From contig CAVVIT010000003.1 of the NCBI GenBank assembly GCA_963748405.1, positions 1 through 64,000 of the forward strand: 64,000 nt of DNA, read 5' to 3'. Below are positions 41,980 through 51,082 of this stretch, piece after piece. A model generated the notes under the pieces. It saw only the letters and a list, made by a program, of their open reading frames with translations. It was not told the DNA's origin and did no database searches. This DNA comes from Fen-1273 sp963748405. Lineage in GTDB: Bacteria > Bacteroidota > Ignavibacteria > UBA10030 > UBA6906. The position numbers and the translations under genes are program-made. Within the stretch, counting starts at the first letter, position 1. Each line of letters starts with the position of its first letter.

Positions 41980-44900
41980 TCACTTGATAATGGCGATCTT
42001 TCCCGTCGTGTTCCCGACGGGGGATTCAACGACATAGAAGTACACACCGAACGCAACGTCGAGATTCTCGTACGTCTTCAGGTCCCACGATACCGCGCCG
42101 TCCTCGATGCTGCCGTCCTGCCGGAGCGTCTGGACGTAATCCCCGCGGGCGGTGAAGATCTTCACCGTCGCACCGGCGGGAAGATGGATGAAGTCGATCT
42201 TCCGCTGTCCCCGGCCGCTCGTGATCCCCGGGTTGAGGGGGAGCTCGAACTGCGACTGGGTGACGTACGGGTTCGGAACGACCTTGACCCTGGAGAGGTC
42301 GGCCTTCGCCGAGGGAATGCTGACCGTCGCGCCGGCCGGCGTGAACTCGAACACGTCCCCGTACCGGAACGGCTGGGTCGTCTTAATGACGAGCCTGTCC
42401 TTCGACGTCAGGGGGTAGACCGTATCGACGTTCGTCGCGTTGACGCTGAAGAACGACGTCCACGTGGGCGAAAGGACGCCGAGCGGGTTCTTCTCCATGA
42501 AGATCACCTGCGTGTTGAAGTGCAGGTGCCCCAGCCCCTTCCCGCTCCCGTCGTAGTAGTAGAGCTTCACGTACGTGCTGTCGGTCCTGTTGAACACGCG
42601 GAAGTACAGCGGCGTGGCGTCAAGGATCCCCTCGGCGCCCGGCAGCGCGAGCGACGTGTCGATCACCGTGGTGGAGAACTGGTATTCGTAATCGGCGGGC
42701 TTCCGGTACCCCAGGAGCCCGAGGTCCACCAGGTTCGTCGGCGACAGGCTCCAGATGTACGCGGCGGTCCCCACCCATCCCGAAAGGCTGTCGATCGGCT
42801 GCGTCACCCAGTAGTTGTTGAAGGCAAGCTGCACGCCGTCGAAGATGTCCGCGTCCTTCGTCTCGCTCGCATAGGGAGAACCCATGATGTTCGGGCTCCT
42901 GTAGACCGGATAATACTGGTAGGAGACCGCGTACGTCCCCGCGGGAAGCATCCCCGAGAGCGTGCCGCGGATCGTTCCGAGCGTCGGGTTCAGAATGTAA
43001 TTGGCGGGAGCAACCACCGCACCGTGGGCATCCGTGACGACGACGGACGAGGCGATCTGGTTCTTGTGGCCGAGCGTGACGATGAGCGTGTCGTGGCTCG
43101 TGAACTTCTCCGTGATCGTGCTCAGATCGAGGACGGAATACGACTTCGTGATCCTCTGCCACGTCGAGGAATCCCGGGAGGAGACGGGACTTCCGGATGC
43201 GCTGAGACTGTCGACCTGCGAATCGAAGAACTGCACCCGGTACCTGTGGCCCGAGATCTTCGTGGGATCCGCCACGGTGTACGCAATTGTCCCGGCTCCC
43301 TGCTGCGCCACGTGCGCCAGGGGAACCCCGCTCGGCGCGGCGACATACCCGGCCGACTTCGGGTCCGGGACGACGACCGCGACGTTCTGGTCGTGCACCA
43401 CCTCGCCGCTCGCCGTGATCGTCACGAAGTGGGTGTTCTCGGCGGGGAATATCCCCGTCGTCGCGTCCCCCTTGCTGTAGGCGACGAGGGCGTAGAAGTA
43501 CCGCCTCCCGTTGTCGACCGAGGAGTCGACGTAGGTGTGGACGAGACCGTTGTCGCTCCCGAGGTAATACGTGAACCCGGAGGCGTCCTGGTACTGCTGG
43601 GGCTGCGCCTGGAAATAGCCGCTGATCCCGTCCACGAGGTCCCACTCCTGGAGCCACTTGTACCCCTGGGGCGCGCCGGAACCGTCGGTGATCGTGAAGA
43701 TGTCGCTGAAATTCGGGTCCGTGGATTTGTACAGCCGGTACCCTTCAAAGTTTTTCGTCAGCAGCACCGGGTCGACCGACGCCTCGGATTTGCGGTCCCA
43801 GTACAGCGTCACCTTGTGGTCCCCCGAGACGGCTGTCAGCGTCGGCTTGTCGGGAGGCTGCGGGAACTGGTAGTTCGCGTCGTAGATTTTCTGGACGGTC
43901 TGTTTGTGCTTGAGAAGATCCACCAGGTCCGCGTCGAGACCCTCGTTCCCGAGTATCCCTCCGCCGTAGACGAGGGCGAGCGAGAACCGCTCCGTCCCTT
44001 TCGCCAGCAGGGGGAAATACCCGCTCCCGTACACGAAGTCGCCGTCTTCCCCGTTCTGGGGGCGTCCCCCGACGATCGAAAGCGGCACGTCGAAGAATCC
44101 GGGGATGAGCCTCTGCCAGAGGCTTTCCTTGTCCCCCAGGATGATCTGGCTCGAGGGGGTGAAGTAACTGAAGTTCGTCAGGCCGATCTGGTCCGATTCC
44201 TTCACGTCCGTTTTGTCGACATGGGGCTCGCCCGGAAGTCCCGTGTCGTGGAAGGCGGCGTCATAGCCGGAGGTGGGAAGGCCGTCGTGCGCGCCGAATG
44301 CCCCGTCGTCGAGCCCGTCGATCCCCACGTCGTCATACTTGATGTTCCAGTTCAGGTTGTTGTCGATCCTGTCGCTCCTCGACTCGTCGATCATGCTGTA
44401 CGGGCTCGTCCCGGCGCCGGTGATGTAGTCCTTGTGCCGGAGGGGGCGGAGGATGTCGAAGAGGGGATGATTGGGGTCTTTCGGATTGGCCTTCACCTGC
44501 CGGTAGTGGATCCTGTAGTTCTCGTCGATCAGGCCGTTGAAGTTGTTGTCAACGCCGTCGTACGCGTTCGTATTCACGTACGGGTTCTGCAGGGCGTCGT
44601 AGAGCACATTACCCTCGACGACGCGCGTGACGCCCGGGACGATCTTCATCGTCAGCCCGCGCGTGTGGAGCACCGTGTCGGAGGCCTGGATCGTGTAGAC
44701 GGTCCGGGAGAAGTCGTTGTTGATGAGGACCACTTTCTTCCCCACCGTGAGCGTGACGGAGTCGAAATCCGTGGTGGCGAACTTCGGCGCGCCTATGCCG
44801 GCAGCCGCGGAATCGGCGTCGGCGTCGTTGTCGATCCCGTCGTACGGATTACCCGGACTTTCCAGGAACGCGTACCCCACGAGCCCCGTCCCCCCGACCC

Positions 44901-45801
44901 AGAGGGGGTTCTTCATCGGCTGCCCGTTGATCGCCTTGAAGTCTCCCGTGTACGTTATGTTCTGCGTCGGATCGTAGAACGACCAGTCGTCGTTGTACTC
45001 CTGGTAGTCCTCCGTGGACGTCACGCCGACGTACGTGCCGACGAGCATCCCGAACACCATCTTGTTATAGTTGGTTGTCCCGGTATTCGTGATCTCGTAG
45101 AGCCAGAAGATGTTGTCCTTGGCGAGGAACTGCGCCCACTGGAGTGCGCGCACGGTCACCACGAGTCCCATCCCGTTGCGCTGGGGGTTCGTCGAATCGG
45201 GCCTGAACGTGACGCCGAAGATGTTGTTGTTGGGCGCGTTGAACCGGGCGTCGTTGTTGTCGTCCATGACGAAGTAGGTCTCTTCGTCGGCGCTGAACTT
45301 GTTCTTGCCGAAGTACCCGTTCCACTTCCCCCTCCATCCCGGATCGAGCGCGTCCTGCTGCTTGTCGGGCCAGAAATCGGGCCACGTCGTCGGGTCCGTG
45401 CTGATGGCGACCTTCTCGTTCGGCGGAGCGGCGAAGTACCCGCCCACCGGCTCCAGCGTCCAGTACTTGCCGGTGGCCGGGTCCGTGTCCGTCTTCTGCG
45501 TCGGCCTGTCCACCGGGCAGGTGGCGACGGAATGGAACACCGTCGAGCCGACATTGAGCTCGGCGCCCAGGAGAACGCTGACGTCACCGATGTAGCCGTC
45601 GTTGTCGTTGCGCCAGGCGCCGCGGTGCCCCGCAGTGGCCGGCTGCGCGATGACTCCCCAGTTGCCGAACACGGTGCGCACCTGGTTGGCGTTCATGATC
45701 GCGTACCGCCGGTACTGGCTCCCGCTGTCGGCGAAGGCGAGCGAGGCCGTCGAAACGACGAGGAGTGTTGCGAGAAGCGCTCTGTGATTCGTCATGGTCA
45801 T
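41980..45801 (-). CDS. Giant secreted surface protein with FN3 and sorting-type C-terminus
   Basis: 1273 residues, signal peptide ending near LAFADS. An FN3-like module lies in the middle (KPTLTAVSGDHKVTLYWDR, EGYRLYKS). The last 100 residues (VKVVPNPYVTQSQFEL, VKIFTARGDYVQTLRQDG, FGVYFYVVES) resemble a T9SS type A / FlgD-like sorting domain, though the final STKK motif is replaced by GKIAIIK. Several Asp/Asn-rich loops (GIDNDADADS, GVDNNFNGLIDENY) resemble calcium-binding repeats. I do not recognise a catalytic domain. It sits between a TonB-dependent receptor and PorV, suggesting a surface lipid- or peptidoglycan-free partner of the receptor, in the place of SusD. Confidence 0.72.
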   Translation of the reverse strand: MTMTNHRALLATLLVVSTASLAFADSGSQYRRYAIMNANQVRTVFGNWGVIAQPATAGHRGAWRNDNDGYIGDVSVLLGAELNVGSTVFHSVATCPVDRPTQKTDTDPATGKYWTLEPVGGYFAAPPNEKVAISTDPTTWPDFWPDKQQDALDPGWRGKWNGYFGKNKFSADEETYFVMDDNNDARFNAPNNNIFGVTFRPDSTNPQRNGMGLVVTVRALQWAQFLAKDNIFWLYEITNTGTTNYNKMVFGMLVGTYVGVTSTEDYQEYNDDWSFYDPTQNITYTGDFKAINGQPMKNPLWVGGTGLVGYAFLESPGNPYDGIDNDADADSAAAGIGAPKFATTDFDSVTLTVGKKVVLINNDFSRTVYTIQASDTVLHTRGLTMKIVPGVTRVVEGNVLYDALQNPYVNTNAYDGVDNNFNGLIDENYRIHYRQVKANPKDPNHPLFDILRPLRHKDYITGAGTSPYSMIDESRSDRIDNNLNWNIKYDDVGIDGLDDGAFGAHDGLPTSGYDAAFHDTGLPGEPHVDKTDVKESDQIGLTNFSYFTPSSQIILGDKESLWQRLIPGFFDVPLSIVGGRPQNGEDGDFVYGSGYFPLLAKGTERFSLALVYGGGILGNEGLDADLVDLLKHKQTVQKIYDANYQFPQPPDKPTLTAVSGDHKVTLYWDRKSEASVDPVLLTKNFEGYRLYKSTDPNFSDIFTITDGSGAPQGYKWLQEWDLVDGISGYFQAQPQQYQDASGFTYYLGSDNGLVHTYVDSSVDNGRRYFYALVAYSKGDATTGIFPAENTHFVTITASGEVVHDQNVAVVVPDPKSAGYVAAPSGVPLAHVAQQGAGTIAYTVADPTKISGHRYRVQFFDSQVDSLSASGSPVSSRDSSTWQRITKSYSVLDLSTITEKFTSHDTLIVTLGHKNQIASSVVVTDAHGAVVAPANYILNPTLGTIRGTLSGMLPAGTYAVSYQYYPVYRSPNIMGSPYASETKDADIFDGVQLAFNNYWVTQPIDSLSGWVGTAAYIWSLSPTNLVDLGLLGYRKPADYEYQFSTTVIDTSLALPGAEGILDATPLYFRVFNRTDSTYVKLYYYDGSGKGLGHLHFNTQVIFMEKNPLGVLSPTWTSFFSVNATNVDTVYPLTSKDRLVIKTTQPFRYGDVFEFTPAGATVSIPSAKADLSRVKVVPNPYVTQSQFELPLNPGITSGRGQRKIDFIHLPAGATVKIFTARGDYVQTLRQDGSIEDGAVSWDLKTYENLDVAFGVYFYVVESPVGNTTGKIAIIK

Positions 45802-45802
45802 G

Positions 45803-48601
45803 TCAGAACTCCAGATTCATTCCAAATTCGATACGCCGGGGCTCCGAGTACTGCGTCGGCGTGTGGTAGAACTGATCGAGCGTGTTGACGCGCTGTGAGG
45901 GATTGGTCTTGAGTCCGTTGGTCTCGTCGATCGTCACGCCCGCGCGCCCCGTATCGTCGTACACGTTGATTTCGTTCCGTATGTCGAAGATGTTGTAGAC
46001 GCGCAGCTGGATGACGAGCGTCAGGGGGTTGAAGTGGATGTCGTAGTGCCCTTGGAGATCGACATTGACGTAATCGGGCTTCGCCTGGCTGTTCGTCAGG
46101 AGGGCGGTCACGTCCGTGATCCGCCGCGGGGTGTAGGGCAGCCCGGTCTGGTACGTCATGTTCACGCTCCCCCCCCAGTGCGGGGCCGCGTAAATGACCT
46201 GGGCGTTCACGTTGTGCCGCTGGTCCCAGTCGAGCGGATTGAGCTGGACCTCAGGCAGGGCGCCGCCCAGGATGGCGTTGCGCGCATCCTGCGGGTTCGA
46301 GGCGCTCCCCCGTGCGACCATGAACGTATAATGGAGGCTCGCGGTCAGCCCGCCCGAGAAGCGCTTGTCGACGTTGAGCGTGATCCCCTTGATGAACCCG
46401 AAGTCGGTGTTCTGGTACTGCGTGTAGCTCGCCGATCCGCCGAACACGAGGATGTCGTTCGAGCGGGTGCCGATCAGGTTCCGGATGTCCTGGAGGAACG
46501 CGGTCACGTCGACGGAGACATCGTCGGTGAGCTGCTGCTGCACGCCGAGCTCACCTTTGACAGTCTCCTGGGGCTGAAGGTTTGTGTTGCCGATCAGTCC
46601 CTGGTTTCCCGTCCCCTGCCCGATCTTGAAATCGGGGTTCGTGTACATCTGCTCGTACGTCGGGATCTGGAAGAAGTGGCCGTACGAGAAATGGACGATG
46701 CCCCGGGCCGTGATCGGGAACGAGAACCCCAGGCGGGGGCTGAGCGCCGATTTCGAGGGGGTCTTGACGTACCAGTAGGACCGCCTGTCCGCCACGGTCT
46801 TCGTCGGCTCCCCGGGGTCCTGCACGCCGTTCCCGTTGTAGTCGAAGAACAGGTTGGAGGGCTTGATCGGGTTGTAAATGTCCGGGTCGCTCGGGTCCGC
46901 CAGCGTGACGCCGTCGGGATTGAAATAATCGTAGCGGAGGCCGATGTTGACGATGAGGTCCTTGAACTCGATCTTGTCCTGGAGGTAGGCGGAGAACTCG
47001 ACCGGACGGTGGTAATACTGATCGTGATTGGGGGAAGAAACGTCCGGGATGTACGTCGAGATGAACGGGTTCGCGTACGCGAGGTTGATCGCCGTCTCGG
47101 AGGGGATCGGCTGGAGCGTGTAGCTGTCGTAGAAGATCTTGTGGTGCGTGAACTGCACGCCCGCCTTGACGAGATTGTGCTCGTTGACCTGGCTCGTGAC
47201 GTCGAGTTTTCCGAGGAGCGTCTCGTCCCAGCGGTTCGTGTGGTTCATGTCCGTGCCGCCCGTGTAGAAGCTCCACTGGTCGTTCACAAGGAACAGGTTG
47301 GGGTGGACGTACCGGGGGTCATACGGATTCTCGTAAAGGTAGTGGTTGAACGTTTTCCGGTAAAAGGACCCCCCCACCGTGTAAAAGGTCGACGAGCCCA
47401 GGCTGTGGGAGAACTGGCCGATGACCGTGTGGCTGAAATTGTAGTCGTCACCGTTCCCGTCCGGGTCGTAGTAGTATTCCCTGTTGTAGGGCTGTGATTT
47501 CGTGTGGTCGAAGATGTAGTTCACGGAGAGCTTCATCACCGGGGAGATGTGCCAGGTGAGCTTCGCCTGGGCGTACGCGCGCTCGCTCGAGTTCATCGGG
47601 ACGATCGAGCTGTCCCCCTTCCCCGCCGGATCGCGGTACAGGACGAACCGGCCCGTGCTGTCGGTATACGAGATGTTCTGCGGGTTGAACCGGCGGATGC
47701 CGTACTCGTCGCCGCCGAAGTAGATGTATCTCCCGTTTGCGAAGAACGTCAGGTTGTCGGTGGCGACCGGCCCGCTCAGCGTCCCTTCGAAATTGCGGAT
47801 GTCGAACGGCCTGAACCGGTCCAGGCCGGTGTAGAGGGCCTTGCTCTCGCCGTCGTTGTTCGGGACGTAGTTGCCGACGTAGGAGCTGACGCTCCCGGAG
47901 AATTTCGAGCTCCCCTCTTTTGTCGCGATGTTGACGATGCCGTCCATCGCCTCGCCGTACTCTGCATTGTAGGCGCCGGAGACGAGCTGGACCTGCTCGA
48001 CGAGGCTCTTGTTCACTTCCACGACCTGCGAGGAATTGAACGCGTCGGTCACGGGGACGCCGTCAATCCAGTACGACACGCCCCCCGTGCGCCCGCCGCG
48101 CAGATGGAGGCCTCCCCCCGCATCCACGGTCACGCCCGCCTGGAGGTTGAGGACCTGACCGACCTCGGTCACGGGAAGCGCGGCGATCTGGCTTCCGTTG
48201 ACCGTCGCCGTGGACGCCGTCAGGTCTTTCTGCACGAGCGGCCGCTCGGCCACCGTCACGATCTCCTCGCCCACTTCCACCACGGTCGACGAGAGCTTGA
48301 AATCCATCGTCGTGGTCTGGTCGAGGGAGACCTGCACGTTGGAGATCGTCTTCTTGTTGTACCCGACGCCGGAGGCCACGAGCGTGTACGTGCCGGGCTG
48401 GACGTTCAGGATGACGTAGTAGCCGTCGATGTTCGTCGCCGCGCCCATCGACGTCCCCAGGATCTGGACGCTCGCACCGACGATGGCTTCCCCCGTCTGG
48501 CTATCCTTGACTTCCCCCGTGATTTTTCCCGTGTTCCCGGCGAGCGCGAACGGAGACGCGGACAGCAGCAGGATTGACAGAAGCAGTAGACGTGATTTCA
48601 T
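45803..48601 (-). CDS. TonB-dependent outer-membrane receptor with carboxypeptidase-regulatory-like N-domain
   Basis: 932 residues. Signal peptide (MKSRLLLLSILLLSASPFALA), then a CarboxypepD_reg-like domain (about 22-105, GKITGEVKDSQTGEAIVGAS), plug (about 115-235, LPVTEVGQVLNLQAGV, HLRGGRTGGVSYWIDGVPV) and a beta barrel ending EFGMNLEF with an aromatic last residue. It imports ligands across the outer membrane using TonB energy. The arrangement with two secreted surface proteins and glucan enzymes suggests malto-oligosaccharide. It lies 72 bases after lacI on the same strand, with no promoter visible in the gap. AAAGGAG precedes the start. Confidence 0.92.
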   Translation of the reverse strand: MKSRLLLLSILLLSASPFALAGNTGKITGEVKDSQTGEAIVGASVQILGTSMGAATNIDGYYVILNVQPGTYTLVASGVGYNKKTISNVQVSLDQTTTMDFKLSSTVVEVGEEIVTVAERPLVQKDLTASTATVNGSQIAALPVTEVGQVLNLQAGVTVDAGGGLHLRGGRTGGVSYWIDGVPVTDAFNSSQVVEVNKSLVEQVQLVSGAYNAEYGEAMDGIVNIATKEGSSKFSGSVSSYVGNYVPNNDGESKALYTGLDRFRPFDIRNFEGTLSGPVATDNLTFFANGRYIYFGGDEYGIRRFNPQNISYTDSTGRFVLYRDPAGKGDSSIVPMNSSERAYAQAKLTWHISPVMKLSVNYIFDHTKSQPYNREYYYDPDGNGDDYNFSHTVIGQFSHSLGSSTFYTVGGSFYRKTFNHYLYENPYDPRYVHPNLFLVNDQWSFYTGGTDMNHTNRWDETLLGKLDVTSQVNEHNLVKAGVQFTHHKIFYDSYTLQPIPSETAINLAYANPFISTYIPDVSSPNHDQYYHRPVEFSAYLQDKIEFKDLIVNIGLRYDYFNPDGVTLADPSDPDIYNPIKPSNLFFDYNGNGVQDPGEPTKTVADRRSYWYVKTPSKSALSPRLGFSFPITARGIVHFSYGHFFQIPTYEQMYTNPDFKIGQGTGNQGLIGNTNLQPQETVKGELGVQQQLTDDVSVDVTAFLQDIRNLIGTRSNDILVFGGSASYTQYQNTDFGFIKGITLNVDKRFSGGLTASLHYTFMVARGSASNPQDARNAILGGALPEVQLNPLDWDQRHNVNAQVIYAAPHWGGSVNMTYQTGLPYTPRRITDVTALLTNSQAKPDYVNVDLQGHYDIHFNPLTLVIQLRVYNIFDIRNEINVYDDTGRAGVTIDETNGLKTNPSQRVNTLDQFYHTPTQYSEPRRIEFGMNLEF

Positions 48602-48673
48602 GCGGTGTTTGCTCCTTTGCGTTGCAGAATCAGATGTTGGGCTGCCGGGCGCTCATCGCCGATCCTTCTTCTT

Positions 48674-49711
48674 TTACACGGGTTGTTCGGTCGGGACGCG
48701 GGCGCCGCACGACCGCCGGACGATGAGGGACGGCAGAAACGTCGTCAGCGACGGCGCGGAATCAGGGTTCTTCAGGCGTGCAAAAAGCTTCTCGAGCGCG
48801 AGCACGCCCATCTCGTACATCGGCTGGCGCATCGTCGTGAGCTGTGCGTGCTGGGCCAGCTCGATATCGTCAAAACTCACCAGGGCAAGGTCCTCCGGAA
48901 TGCGCACGCCGAGCTCGGCCGCCCCTTCGAGGGCGCCCATTGCCTGTACGTCGCTCGCGATGAACACCGCGGTGATGCGGTCCTTGCCGGTGTTCCTGCC
49001 GATCAGCTCCTCCATCGAGGCGCGCCCGGCCTCCCTGTTGAACCCGTCCTGCTTGCCGATCTCCGAAATGAACACCCGGTCGTTCCTGAACGGGAGGCCC
49101 GCTTCCTCGAGCGCGATGCGGTAGCCTTCCATCCTGTCGTGCGCCGGCTGCGTCGAAAGGCTCGCGTTGATCATCGCGATGTTCGTGTGCCCGAGCTTGA
49201 CCAGGTGGCGCGTCGCCATCGTGGCCCCTTCGAGGTTCTTCACGCTGATCGAATCAAACTCGGGATGGTAGGCATCGACAAGAACGAGCGGGAGCCGAAT
49301 CTGCTGGAATTTCGCGACGTACGATTCGGGGAGCCGCATCGAAAAGAACATGACGCCGTCGACGTGGCCCCGGTGGAGCGACCGGCGGAGATAGTACTCC
49401 GCCTGGGAAGGATTGTTGACCCCGTACAGGATGAGGTCAAATCCGAACTCCGCCGCCTTGTCCTGCACCCCCTGGAGCACCTGGATGAAGAAGTAGTTCG
49501 TGAAATACGGGATGATCGCCGAAATCGTGTTCGTCTTTTTCGAAGCAAGCCGCTGGGCATACGCGTGGGGCTGGTAGCTGAGCCGTTTGACGACCTCCAG
49601 GACCTTCGCCCGCGTTTCCGCAGAAACGCTCGGGTGGTTGTTGAGGCAGCGGGAAACCGTCCCGATTCCTACTCCTGCCTCACGTGCAAGGTCGTAGATC
49701 GTCACACTCAT
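48674..49711 (-). CDS. LacI family transcriptional regulator
   Basis: 345 residues. The N-terminal helix-turn-helix is at about 3-25 (TIYDLAREAGVGIGTVSRCL) with a hinge region (YQPHAYAQRLAS), followed by the sugar-binding periplasmic-type core (ISAIIPYFTNYFF, VSFDDIELAQHA). It should repress glucan genes until a sugar ligand binds. Its own promoter overlaps a perfect operator palindrome at 49752-49767. The genes downstream on the same strand are the TonB receptor group, and malK diverges. Confidence 0.93.
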   Translation of the reverse strand: MSVTIYDLAREAGVGIGTVSRCLNNHPSVSAETRAKVLEVVKRLSYQPHAYAQRLASKKTNTISAIIPYFTNYFFIQVLQGVQDKAAEFGFDLILYGVNNPSQAEYYLRRSLHRGHVDGVMFFSMRLPESYVAKFQQIRLPLVLVDAYHPEFDSISVKNLEGATMATRHLVKLGHTNIAMINASLSTQPAHDRMEGYRIALEEAGLPFRNDRVFISEIGKQDGFNREAGRASMEELIGRNTGKDRITAVFIASDVQAMGALEGAAELGVRIPEDLALVSFDDIELAQHAQLTTMRQPMYEMGVLALEKLFARLKNPDSAPSLTTFLPSLIVRRSCGARVPTEQPV

Positions 49712-49751
49712 GGGTTACGTTGGAAAAACAGATTGTCAGGAGGATGAACAG

Positions 49752-49767
49752 GTGGAAGCGCTTCCAC
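49752..49767. promoter_or_regulatory. LacI-type operator O1
   Basis: Perfect 16-base palindrome GTGGAAGCGCTTCCAC. It lies one base after the lacI -10 box, so a bound repressor would block lacI transcription. The central GAAGCGCTTC is the LacI-family half-site pattern with a CG core. Confidence 0.85.
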
Positions 49768-49768
49768 G

Positions 49769-49796
49769 AATATAAGAAGAGGGGGGTAAAAGTCAA
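49769..49796 (-). promoter_or_regulatory. lacI promoter
   Basis: On the minus strand, TTGACT (49791-49796), 16 bases, TATATT (49769-49774). The operator O1 overlaps the expected start point near 49762, which implies autorepression. Confidence 0.75.
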
Positions 49797-49827
49797 GTGT
49801 TTTTTTGGCATTTCACTGCGAGATTCC

Positions 49828-49843
49828 AATGAAGGGCTTCCAC
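49828..49843. promoter_or_regulatory. LacI-type operator O2 (imperfect)
   Basis: AATGAAGGGCTTCCAC shares 12 of 16 bases with O1, with one half-site (GCTTCCAC) identical and followed by the same GAA. The centres are 76 bases apart, about seven helical turns, which would suit DNA looping or cooperative binding. Confidence 0.55.
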
Positions 49844-49888
49844 GAACACCCCCGTGAACCCCCTCCCAAAGAGAATCGGGCGGTTTTC

Positions 49889-49917
49889 TTGTGTTTGAGG
49901 CGGGACGTGCCTATATT
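49889..49917 (+). promoter_or_regulatory. Promoter of the malK/GH31 genes
   Basis: TTGTGT (49889-49894), 17 bases, TATATT (49912-49917). It points away from lacI toward malK, with a leader of about 45 bases. O2 lies about 45 bases upstream of the -35 box. Confidence 0.6.
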
Positions 49918-49968
49918 TTTAGGATTTGATCCTTCATAACCCAATCCTACGACCGATGGAATGCACCC

Positions 49969-51066
49969 ATGGCTGAAGTCAAACTTGAGCGCGTAACGAA
50001 AGTGTACGACGGGAAAGTCACCGCCGTCAAGGAAGTGGACGCCACGATCCGTGACAAGGAATTCGTCGTCCTTGTCGGCCCCTCCGGCTGCGGCAAGTCC
50101 ACGGTTCTCCGCATGATCGCCGGGCTCGAGGAGATTTCTTCGGGGACCGTCAGCATCGACGGAAAGGTCGTCAACGACGTCGCCCCGAAGGACCGGGACA
50201 TCGCGATGGTGTTTCAGAACTACGCCCTGTACCCGCACATGTCGGTGTACGACAACCTCGCCTTCGGCCTGAAGCTTCGCAAGTACGAGAAAGCGGAGAT
50301 ACAGAAACGGGTCTCGCACGCCGCGGAGATCCTCGGGATCTCGTCGTACCTGGACAGGAAACCGAAGGCGCTCTCCGGCGGTCAGCGACAGCGCGTCGCG
50401 CTCGGGCGCGCGATCGTCAGGCAGCCCAAGGTCTTTCTCTTCGACGAGCCGCTGAGCAACCTCGACGCGAACCTCCGGGTCCAGATGCGCACGGAAATCT
50501 CGCGTCTCCACCACCAGCTCCAGACGACGATGATTTACGTAACGCACGACCAGATCGAAGCCATGTCGATGGGAGACCGGATCGTCGTGATGAAGGACGG
50601 GATCGTCCAGCAGGTCGACACGCCGCTCTCCATCTACCACCATCCCACAAACAGGTTCGTGGCCGGATTCATCGGCAGCCCGACGATGAATTTCTTCTCC
50701 GGAAGCGTGTCGAAGAACGGCTCCTGGACGTTCCGCCAAGAGGGAACGGAGTTCTCTCTCCCCGTGGAGAAGATCCAGGGGGAGAAATTCAACCCGGGCG
50801 CGAAGCTGACGCTCGGCATACGCCCCGAACACATCTATGCGTTCCGGCCGAGCGGCATCACCACGCTCTCGCCGTTCACAGCGCAGGTGGACGTCATCGA
50901 ACCGGTCGGCAACGAGATCTTCGTGTATTTCTCCACCGGCGCCGGCACGCACTACGTCGCAAGGATCGCCAGCGATCGCTCTCCCGAGGTGGGAAAGCCC
51001 CACGAGCTTCTCGTCGACACGTCCAAGATGCATTTCTTCGACACGGGCACCGAACAGAGCATCTAA
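49969..51066 (+). CDS. malK: Carbohydrate ABC transporter ATP-binding protein, MalK/UgpC/MsmX type
   Basis: 365 residues. Walker A GPSGCGKST is at 37-45, signature LSGGQRQR at 135-142, Walker B VFLFDEP at 155-161, then a regulatory OB-fold region (about 240-365, FIGSPTMNFF, LGIRPEHIY) as in MalK. No ATPase is encoded with MalEFG at 19.3-22.3 kb, so this is the likely engine of that transporter, 27 kb away but beside lacI. A GH31 gene follows 16 bases later, consistent with a joint transcript. Confidence 0.93.
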   Translation: MAEVKLERVTKVYDGKVTAVKEVDATIRDKEFVVLVGPSGCGKSTVLRMIAGLEEISSGTVSIDGKVVNDVAPKDRDIAMVFQNYALYPHMSVYDNLAFGLKLRKYEKAEIQKRVSHAAEILGISSYLDRKPKALSGGQRQRVALGRAIVRQPKVFLFDEPLSNLDANLRVQMRTEISRLHHQLQTTMIYVTHDQIEAMSMGDRIVVMKDGIVQQVDTPLSIYHHPTNRFVAGFIGSPTMNFFSGSVSKNGSWTFRQEGTEFSLPVEKIQGEKFNPGAKLTLGIRPEHIYAFRPSGITTLSPFTAQVDVIEPVGNEIFVYFSTGAGTHYVARIASDRSPEVGKPHELLVDTSKMHFFDTGTEQSI

Positions 51067-51082
51067 GCGAGCGCGAATCACC

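Noticed and set aside
41821..45888. A 1355-codon open frame on the plus strand, antisense to the PorV and giant surface protein genes
   Set aside because: GC-rich third positions remove stop codons in the antisense frame. Its product is Arg/Asp/Val-rich with no recognisable domain, while the minus strand encodes clear protein families. The same applies to 3017-5245, 17659-19275, 22644-25529, 29137-30552 and 38602-40782.
41980..48601. A SusC/SusD pair
   Set aside because: The receptor has SusC-like N-terminal organisation, but no SusD-type lipoprotein with TPR-like fold follows. The giant FN3 protein is unrelated in sequence as far as I can tell.
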